The notes beneath the pieces are model-generated. The model had not been told where the DNA came from. It saw only the letters and a program-made list of their open reading frames with translations, and did not search any database. A stretch of 50,263 bases of DNA from Pseudomonadota bacterium. GTDB taxonomy: Bacteria; Pseudomonadota; Gammaproteobacteria; DASZBR01. The position numbers and the translations under genes were made by a program. Shown piece by piece: positions 45,416 through 50,263 of this stretch (the stretch's first letter is position 1; every line of letters starts with the position of its first letter). Location: positions 1 through 50,263 of the forward strand of contig JAJYDF010000023.1 of assembly GCA_021777765.1 (NCBI GenBank), given 5' to 3'.

Positions 45416-45469
45416 TTAATTTTTATGCTATCATAACGCTCTTTTCGACATTTTGATGAGGGAGCGGTT

Positions 45470-46444
45470 ATGTTTAAAAGAGGGTTAAAATATTTTTTAT
45501 TATTGGTATTAAGCTTATTGAGTACGCAACTATTTGCCGCCTCAAATACCACGCAACCATCACAACCGTTAACACTGATGTTGGACTGGTTTGTAAATCC
45601 AACCGATGCGCAATTATTTGTAGCGCAACAGCAGGGTTTTTTTAAGCAACAAGGTTTAAATGTTAAAATCGTTCCTCCATCCAATCCTGATGATCCCCCA
45701 AAACTTGTTGCAGCAGGAAATGCTGACATAGCGATCATGAGTCAACCAGAATTAGTATTAGATGTTCAACAGGGTTTACCCTTAGTCAGAATTGCAACTT
45801 TAATTGATAAACCATTACGTTGCATGGCTGTAAAAGCAAATAGCGGTATTACCAGCATTAAAGATTTAAAAGGAAAAAGTATAGGATATGCAGTGAGCGG
45901 TATTGATACTGCCATGTTACATACTATGTTGGCAAAAAATGGATTGTCATTACAAGATGTTAATTTAGTGAATGTTAATTACGATTTGTCACAAGCGTTA
46001 TTATCAGGCCGTGTTGATGCTGTTATAGGTATCATTCGAAATTTTGAATTAATTCAAATGAAATTAGCAGGATTTAAAGCACAACCTTTTTATCCTGAAC
46101 AAAATGGCGTGCCTCCTTTTGATGAATTAATTTTAGTCGTTAATAAAAAAGAAATTAATGATCCCCGGCTTCCGTTATTCATGAATGCGCTTCAACAAGG
46201 TAACGTTTATTTACAACAACATCCGCAACAATGTTGGCAACAATTTGTACAAAATCATCCTGAATTAAATAATGAATTAAATAAAGAAGCGTGGGATGCT
46301 ACATTGCCAGATTTTGCTAAAAATCCCAGTGAATTTTCTGCTGATAAATATAATAGTTTTGCGCAATTTATGTTAAAACAGGGATTAATATCAAGCGTAA
46401 CTCCTGTTAATCAATATACCGCCAAAATAAATCAGGCAAGCTAG
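45470..46444 (+). CDS. Substrate-binding protein, NMT1/ThiY-like (copy 2)
   Basis: 324 residues, exactly the length of copy 1 and very similar throughout: signal peptide, LTLMLDWFVNPTDAQLFVAQ, NADIAIMSQPELVLDVQQGL, GKSIGYAVSGIDTAMLH and IIRNFELIQMKLAGF. The two arose by tandem duplication. Differences fall in ligand-facing positions (DHAPLF against TDAQLF; STDGVDS against AVSGIDT; TYLPQ against MSQPE), so the copies may bind different pyrimidines or differ in affinity. GAGGGAGCGG lies before the ATG. Confidence 0.9.
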   Translation: MFKRGLKYFLLLVLSLLSTQLFAASNTTQPSQPLTLMLDWFVNPTDAQLFVAQQQGFFKQQGLNVKIVPPSNPDDPPKLVAAGNADIAIMSQPELVLDVQQGLPLVRIATLIDKPLRCMAVKANSGITSIKDLKGKSIGYAVSGIDTAMLHTMLAKNGLSLQDVNLVNVNYDLSQALLSGRVDAVIGIIRNFELIQMKLAGFKAQPFYPEQNGVPPFDELILVVNKKEINDPRLPLFMNALQQGNVYLQQHPQQCWQQFVQNHPELNNELNKEAWDATLPDFAKNPSEFSADKYNSFAQFMLKQGLISSVTPVNQYTAKINQAS

Positions 46445-46495
46445 ATATAAGGAAGAGCGAACAAGTTTTACCAACTATTGGCAATTGTTTTTATT

Positions 46496-46517
46496 CCCTC
46501 TCCCTTTAGGGAGAGGG
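46496..46517. repeat. REP-like hairpin CCCTCTCCC-TTTA-GGGAGAGGG
   Basis: Nine-base perfect stem with a TTTA loop, about 50 bases after the last thi gene, followed by TTAGGGTGG. It is a widespread intergenic repeat type and possibly a terminator-like stem for the operon. Confidence 0.65.
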
Positions 46518-46559
46518 TTAGGGTGGTTGTGCATATACCCAAGATGATAGGTAGATTAG

Positions 46560-46588
46560 TTGGACTTAACTTTCTTATTAGATATAAT
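46560..46588 (+). promoter_or_regulatory. Sigma-70 promoter of the second DUF4143 ATPase
   Basis: TTGGAC at 46560-46565 and a perfect TATAAT at 46583-46588 with a 17-base spacer. Transcription would begin inside the palindrome that follows. Confidence 0.7.
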
Positions 46589-46613
46589 TAAGAAAGATAT
46601 ATCTTTCTTAATT
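46586..46613 (+). promoter_or_regulatory. Perfect 28-base palindrome over the transcription start
   Basis: The left half is AATTAAGAAAGATA and the right half is its exact complement. It overlaps the -10 box, covers the expected transcription start and ends eight bases before the ATG. It reads as an operator for a dimeric repressor, or as a 5' hairpin that hides the start. Confidence 0.65.
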
Positions 46614-46621
46614 GAGGTTTT

Positions 46622-47926
46622 ATGGATTTGTATGAGGTTTTGTACCGATGGAACATCTGGGGTGACTGGCAACTAGAAACCGGGCACCTTAGGAATATTC
46701 TGCAAGAAATTATTCCTTGTTTAGACATACCTGAGGTTTTAGCGATTGTCGGGCCACGTCGTGCTGGTAAGTCTACAGTGACCTATCAAATGATGGATTA
46801 TTTAATAAAAAACGGTGTTGATCCCAAGGCCATTTTACATATCAATTTTGAAGAACCCACATTATCACCATTATTGCAATTATCTTTATTAGACGATCTT
46901 TATAATACTTATCGCACAAGAATTTATCCTAAAGGGAAATGTTATGTATTTTTAGATGAAATTCAAAACATTCTCGAATGGGAACGTTGGGTGCGAGCAA
47001 GAAACGATACAGAAAATATTAAAATTATTGTTACAGGTTCGTCGAGTCAATTATTATCAAGAGAATTAGGAACAGTTTTGACAGGTAGACATCTATTATT
47101 TGATGTATTGCCGTTGAATTTTGCTGAGATTTTGCAATTTCGTGGTATTTCATTACCAAATCAACCCTATCCACAAAATGCGCCACCTGAAATACAGAAT
47201 GCGTTATTGGATTATTTGCAATGGGGAGGTTTTCCTCGAATAGTTTTAACAAGAGATGAAAATTTACGAGAAAGATTACTAACGCGTTATTTTGAAGATA
47301 TATTATATAGAGATGTCATCATGCGGCATGATATTCGCGATGTGCATACTTTACGAAATTTAGCTATTTATTTATTAACAAATACGGCTTCATTAATTTC
47401 TTATAAAAGATTATGTAATATTTTTAATGTTTCACAAGATTTAGTGCAAAGTTATTGTTTGTATTTGCAAGAAGCATTTTTAATTAATTTTCTATCTTAT
47501 TATAGTTTTAAAACCAGTGAGCGCGTACGCAAACCTTATAAATGTCATGCTATAGATTTAGGATTGCGTAAAGTAGTGAGTATTGGTCACAGCCCTGATT
47601 TAGGTAAATTGGTAGAAACATTTATCCATCGTTTTACTTTAGATAATAATCATTATGAAGCTTATTATTGGCATGATAAAGGCGAAGTTGATTTGGTATT
47701 ACAAAAAGGTATAGTGATTACTGATTTAATTCAAACGGTTTATTCCGGACTTGAAAATCCAAAAGTATTACAGCGCGAAATTGCTTCATTATTAGAAGCC
47801 GAGAAAATATTTCCGCAAGCTAAGTTATGGTTGCTCACTTTTGAAATTCCTAAACAATTACCCATTGAAATACCGAAAAATATTCAATTGTTGCCAATAT
47901 GGCAGTATTTATTGCATGGGAATTGA
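46622..47926 (+). CDS. AAA-family ATPase with DUF4143 domain (second copy)
   Basis: 434 residues. Walker A GPRRAGKST (about 48-56), Walker B CYVFLDEIQN, sensor VTGSSSQLL, then the DUF4143 region with GEVDLVLQKG and a following strand. Same architecture as the genes at 6812 and 49301, but sequences are well diverged, so these are not recent duplicates. The short leader has GAGG and begins inside a perfect palindrome. Function of the family is unsettled. Confidence 0.85.
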   Translation: MDLYEVLYRWNIWGDWQLETGHLRNILQEIIPCLDIPEVLAIVGPRRAGKSTVTYQMMDYLIKNGVDPKAILHINFEEPTLSPLLQLSLLDDLYNTYRTRIYPKGKCYVFLDEIQNILEWERWVRARNDTENIKIIVTGSSSQLLSRELGTVLTGRHLLFDVLPLNFAEILQFRGISLPNQPYPQNAPPEIQNALLDYLQWGGFPRIVLTRDENLRERLLTRYFEDILYRDVIMRHDIRDVHTLRNLAIYLLTNTASLISYKRLCNIFNVSQDLVQSYCLYLQEAFLINFLSYYSFKTSERVRKPYKCHAIDLGLRKVVSIGHSPDLGKLVETFIHRFTLDNNHYEAYYWHDKGEVDLVLQKGIVITDLIQTVYSGLENPKVLQREIASLLEAEKIFPQAKLWLLTFEIPKQLPIEIPKNIQLLPIWQYLLHGN

Positions 47927-48230
47927 GCTCTATATCTGTTTATGAATCATATGTTGTATAAGGCAGTCATTATCTAAATTCAAACAAGCGCATGTATGTT
48001 TATTTTTTAAAAGCATTGCATTGTTCATTGAAATTAATTCTAAGGCTTATTAGTTGCATTATTTACTTATAATGGAATATTTCTTACAAAATGATCCTTC
48101 CAATAAAGCAAGTGTATTATATAATATTGTTGAAATTGTGTGCGGATTAATTAATAAGGATATTAATCAAACCTGCCACGCCTCTTTACAATGCGAACCA
48201 CGGCGGGTTATTTTTTTTATGCAGAATCAT
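47927..48230. other. Intergenic, no gene recognised
   Basis: A short plus-strand frame (48054-48323) has no ribosome site or family resemblance and overlaps the antitoxin gene. The only structure seen is a terminator-like hairpin at 48170-48218. Confidence 0.45.
48170..48218 (+). terminator. Terminator-like hairpin
   Basis: AACCTGCC (48170-48177) pairs with GGCGGGTT (48202-48209) with one G-T pair, followed by A and a run of eight T. It lies about 240 bases after the ATPase stop and just before the convergent antitoxin gene end. The loop of 24 bases is long. Confidence 0.45.
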
Positions 48231-48581
48231 TTATTGCAGATGTCTTTGCTTTTTAATAATAGTATTTTTAGAAGAAATTTTATCATTTATAGGAACAAGT
48301 TTGATCACCAGTTTACAATTTAATGCTTGAGCATATTTTTGTAGGGTGGATAGTGTTGGTGCATGTTTATTCTTACCCCCGCCGGTTTCTAAACGACCTA
48401 CTACTGATGTGGTGGTACCCATGGCTTCAGCAATTTCTTCTTGTGTTTTTCCGGCATTTAGACGCGCTTTAACCATCTCGCGTATTAAGTTAAATTCATC
48501 TTTAAGTGAATCATATTCCTTTTTAACTCCAACGCGAGATAACGCAATATTCATTAATTTTTCATGTATTCTTTTTGGCAT
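48231..48581 (-). CDS. HigA-like antitoxin, XRE-family HTH
   Basis: Start ATG at 48581 behind GAGG, giving 116 residues; an upstream in-frame ATG at 48596 lies inside the toxin gene. Residues about 45-100 are an XRE helix-turn-helix: RLNAGKTQEEIAEAMGTTTS, then VVGRLETGGGKNKHAPTLST and LQKYAQALNCKL. Antitoxins of HigA type lie downstream of their toxin, as here, and bind both toxin and operator. The 3' end is Lys-rich. Confidence 0.85.
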   Translation of the reverse strand: MPKRIHEKLMNIALSRVGVKKEYDSLKDEFNLIREMVKARLNAGKTQEEIAEAMGTTTSVVGRLETGGGKNKHAPTLSTLQKYAQALNCKLVIKLVPINDKISSKNTIIKKQRHLQ

Positions 48582-48903
48582 ATTTACAAACCTCATTTAA
48601 TCGTTTATTTGCTAAGCGAATTGCATTAATTGGTGTTTTTTGTTGTTTTTTAATAATAGAGTGCAACATTAATATTTCATTATTAATTTTTGTGCAGTAA
48701 AAAACTCTCGCAATACCTTCTTTGCCTTTCGATCTTAATTCGAAGAGACCATCACCTAATGCTTTTGTATGTGGGTAACCAATATTTGGTCCAAATTCTT
48801 GCATGATCTCAGTGTAGTGTATGTATCTGGCCAGAAGTAAATCAGGTAAATTTAGTACATCATGTTCAACTTTTTTGTTGTAATAAGATATATTCCAGTT
48901 CAT
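48562..48903 (-). CDS. HigB/RelE-like toxin (Gp49-like)
   Basis: Start ATG at 48903, giving 113 residues; the longer reading from 48945 would put the operator inside the gene. LLARYIHYTEIMQEFGPNIG, then LGDGLFELRSKGKEGIARVF and the end HSIIKKQQKTPINAIRLANK are the hallmarks of the phage-derived Gp49-like/HigB family, ribosome-dependent mRNA interferases. The gene overlaps the antitoxin by about 20 bases. No clear ribosome binding site was seen. Confidence 0.8.
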   Translation of the reverse strand: MNWNISYYNKKVEHDVLNLPDLLLARYIHYTEIMQEFGPNIGYPHTKALGDGLFELRSKGKEGIARVFYCTKINNEILMLHSIIKKQQKTPINAIRLANKRLNEVCKYAKKNT

Positions 48904-48907
48904 AATT

Positions 48908-48929
48908 TTTATAGCATATTTGCTATAAA
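48908..48929 (-). promoter_or_regulatory. Operator palindrome of the HigBA-like pair
   Basis: Perfect arms TTTATAGCA and TGCTATAAA around TATT, four bases upstream of the toxin start. It contains a TATAAA sequence that could serve as a -10 box. A site for the antitoxin's HTH is likely. Confidence 0.6.
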
Positions 48930-49018
48930 TATGCAACGACTCCATTTTATTATTTTAATATCAAAAATATATTATGGTGATTTTTTTAAAATAAGTAACA
49001 ATTTGTAGGGTTTTGTTT

Positions 49019-49156
49019 ATGAATTTTAGGTTAATTCAATATGTGAGCATTATATTTATCATTCTTCATGGCTTGGTCTTAGCAAATAAAAGCTTGGTTA
49101 AATTATTGTCTAGTACTTTTAGGCCAATTGTATTGATTACGGAAAAAGTTATATGA
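49019..49156 (+). CDS. Small hydrophobic protein, 45 residues
   Basis: ATG behind AGGG. MNFRLIQYVSIIFIILHGLV, then LANKSLVKLL and a short tail. The N terminus looks like a signal peptide or single membrane helix (LVLA before NK). It is either a genuine small protein or the start of a lost gene. Family not recognised. Confidence 0.35.
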   Translation: MNFRLIQYVSIIFIILHGLVLANKSLVKLLSSTFRPIVLITEKVI

Positions 49157-49190
49157 GGATTATACCGAGAGGTAAGAAACCTCTTATATC

Positions 49191-49256
49191 ATGTAATTTG
49201 GCAAAAACTTTGCCAAAAATATATGTAATTTGGCAATATTATTGCCAAATTACATA
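49191..49256 (+). promoter_or_regulatory. Double palindrome upstream of the third DUF4143 ATPase
   Basis: At 49222-49256 a perfect inverted repeat has 17-base arms (TATGTAATTTGGCAATA and its complement) around one base. Just upstream (49191-49216) a second, weaker copy begins with the same ATGTAATTTGGCAA and contains TTTGGCAAA / TTTGCCAAA. Two TTGGCAA-type sites in tandem suggest cooperative repressor binding. The gene starts 45 bases later. Confidence 0.65.
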
Positions 49257-49300
49257 ATATTGGCTATCATTAGCCTCTTTTAATAGGTGTCTAGCATAAA

Positions 49301-50263
49301 ATGGCAGAGGAAAAGCAATACCAGCGATTACTCAAAATTGACATAAAAATGAAGCGAAGTGCTTTTATTTTTGGGCCACGCGGTACTGGTAAAACATCTT
49401 GGATTAAATCTCATTTAACCGATATTTTATATATCGATTTGTTACAAATGGATAATTATAATGAATTACTCGCAAATCCTTCTAAAATAGCAAATCGTAT
49501 ACCGAAAGGTTTCAAAAACTTTATTGTCATAGATGAAGTGCAAAAAATTCCTGAATTATTAAATGAAGTACATCGGCTCATAGAAAATGACGGGTTTAGA
49601 TTTATTTTGACCGGCTCAAGTGCGCGTAGTTTGCGTCGAAAAGGTGTTAATTTACTTGCAGGAAGAGCGCTAAATTATATGATGCATCCATTAACATGTA
49701 TTGAATTAGGTGATGATTTTAGTGTTGAATTTGCATTAAAAAATGGTCTATTACCTTCTGTTTATGTTTATCCCAACCCTGAACATTATCTCGAAACATA
49801 TATTTCTAGTTATTTACGTGAAGAAGTATTGCAAGAAGGATTAGCGCGAAATTTAGCAGACTTTGCACGGTTTTTAGAATCGGCCAGTTTTTCTCAGGGC
49901 AGTATTGTCAATTATTCAGAAATTGCACGGGAAGCGGCAATTGATAGAAAAGATGTGGCTAGTTATTTTAATATTATTGATGATCTTTTAATTGGATTTC
50001 GTTTGCCTGTGTTTACTAAAAGAGCAAAACGTAGATTAGTTGCGCATCCCAAATTATATCTATTTGATCCGGGTGTATATCGTTCCATTCGACCCAAAGG
50101 ACCTTTGGACTTGCCAGAAGAAATTGATGGACCAGTATTGGAAACATTATTTATAGCGCATTTACGTGCATTTAATGATTATTATCGTTTGGGATATCAA
50201 TTTTTTTATTGGCGCACAAGTAATGATGTGGAGGTTGATTTTATTGCATATGGTGAACGAGGA
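49301..50263 (+). CDS. AAA-family ATPase with DUF4143 domain (third copy), partial at window end
   Basis: 321 codons are open to the window edge. M-A-E-E-K-Q opens the protein; Walker A is GPRGTGKTS at about residues 25-33, Walker B is FIVIDEVQK, the sensor is LTGSSARSL, and the DUF4143 strand VEVDFIAYGERG is at the very edge. It is somewhat shorter in its N-terminal part than the other two copies. An ordinary intact start, no frameshift seen. The end is outside the window. Confidence 0.85.
   Translation, partial: MAEEKQYQRLLKIDIKMKRSAFIFGPRGTGKTSWIKSHLTDILYIDLLQMDNYNELLANPSKIANRIPKGFKNFIVIDEVQKIPELLNEVHRLIENDGFRFILTGSSARSLRRKGVNLLAGRALNYMMHPLTCIELGDDFSVEFALKNGLLPSVYVYPNPEHYLETYISSYLREEVLQEGLARNLADFARFLESASFSQGSIVNYSEIAREAAIDRKDVASYFNIIDDLLIGFRLPVFTKRAKRRLVAHPKLYLFDPGVYRSIRPKGPLDLPEEIDGPVLETLFIAHLRAFNDYYRLGYQFFYWRTSNDVEVDFIAYGERG

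Noticed and set aside
45379..45738. Minus-strand cysteine-rich frame over the second binding-protein gene
   Set aside because: The cysteines come from antisense reading of Gln/Thr/Ala codons in a well-supported plus-strand gene.
48054..48323. Plus-strand frame between the ATPase and the HigA-like gene
   Set aside because: No ribosome binding site or recognisable features. It contains the terminator-like hairpin and overlaps the antitoxin gene.
1..50263. CRISPR array, tRNA or rRNA genes
   Set aside because: No regularly spaced repeats and no tRNA- or rRNA-like sequences were noticed by eye. A covariance-model scan would be needed to exclude a tRNA.

Overview
The window looks like an AT-rich gammaproteobacterial chromosome from a host-associated, probably intracellular member of the Legionellales (Coxiella/Legionella/Berkiella-like). 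This is an inference from content: a Com1/DsbA-type thiol oxidoreductase, split glycyl-tRNA synthetase glyQ/glyS, gmhB of LPS heptose synthesis, thiamine-precursor scavenging under a TPP riboswitch, and many large proteins with eukaryote-directed domains. No rRNA, tRNA or CRISPR array was recognised.

Positions 1-31700 form an effector-rich accessory region. It opens with an OspF/SpvC-like phosphothreonine lyase candidate (470-2002). A stretch of small secreted or decaying genes follows (2036-6230): a frameshifted exported protein, a frameshifted leucine-rich-repeat gene, and a three-frame coding remnant at 4530-4874. An AAA/DUF4143 ATPase (6812-8098) precedes the centrepiece, a 2563-residue protein (8254-15945) combining a GH19 chitinase/endolysin-like head, a class-3-lipase-like GHSL domain, TPR solenoids, hydrophobic segments and a C-terminal Ulp1-like (C48/CE clan) cysteine protease with a readable His-Asp-Gln-Cys set. 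Next come a membrane TPR protein, a coiled-coil membrane protein whose N terminus reads like a mitochondrial presequence (17697-18563), a UspA/H+-ATPase pair, a methyltransferase, a solitary serine recombinase with a possible res-type inverted repeat, an ankyrin protein, two unrecognised large helical proteins (one with an internal duplication), and a divergent flavoprotein/LysR pair.

Positions 31700-42700 are more housekeeping-like: Com1/DsbA, a membrane-protein/CsbD stress cluster with an unannotated 47-residue membrane protein, lexA behind a paired GTTC-N7-GTTC operator (a spacing associated with alphaproteobacterial LexA), an AraC/GyrI-like regulator, a decayed AbiE-type toxin-antitoxin locus behind a large nested palindrome, glyQS, gmhB and a nested inverted-repeat element (41560-41761).

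Positions 42700-46444 are a TPP-riboswitch-controlled ABC importer for an HMP-type thiamine precursor: ATPase, permease and two tandem substrate-binding paralogues. The right end (46500-50263) holds two more AAA/DUF4143 ATPases, each directly behind a long near-perfect palindrome, and a HigBA-like toxin-antitoxin pair with its own small palindrome. The third ATPase runs off the window.

All calls come from reading the sequence. Family assignments rest on visible motifs, not on searches.
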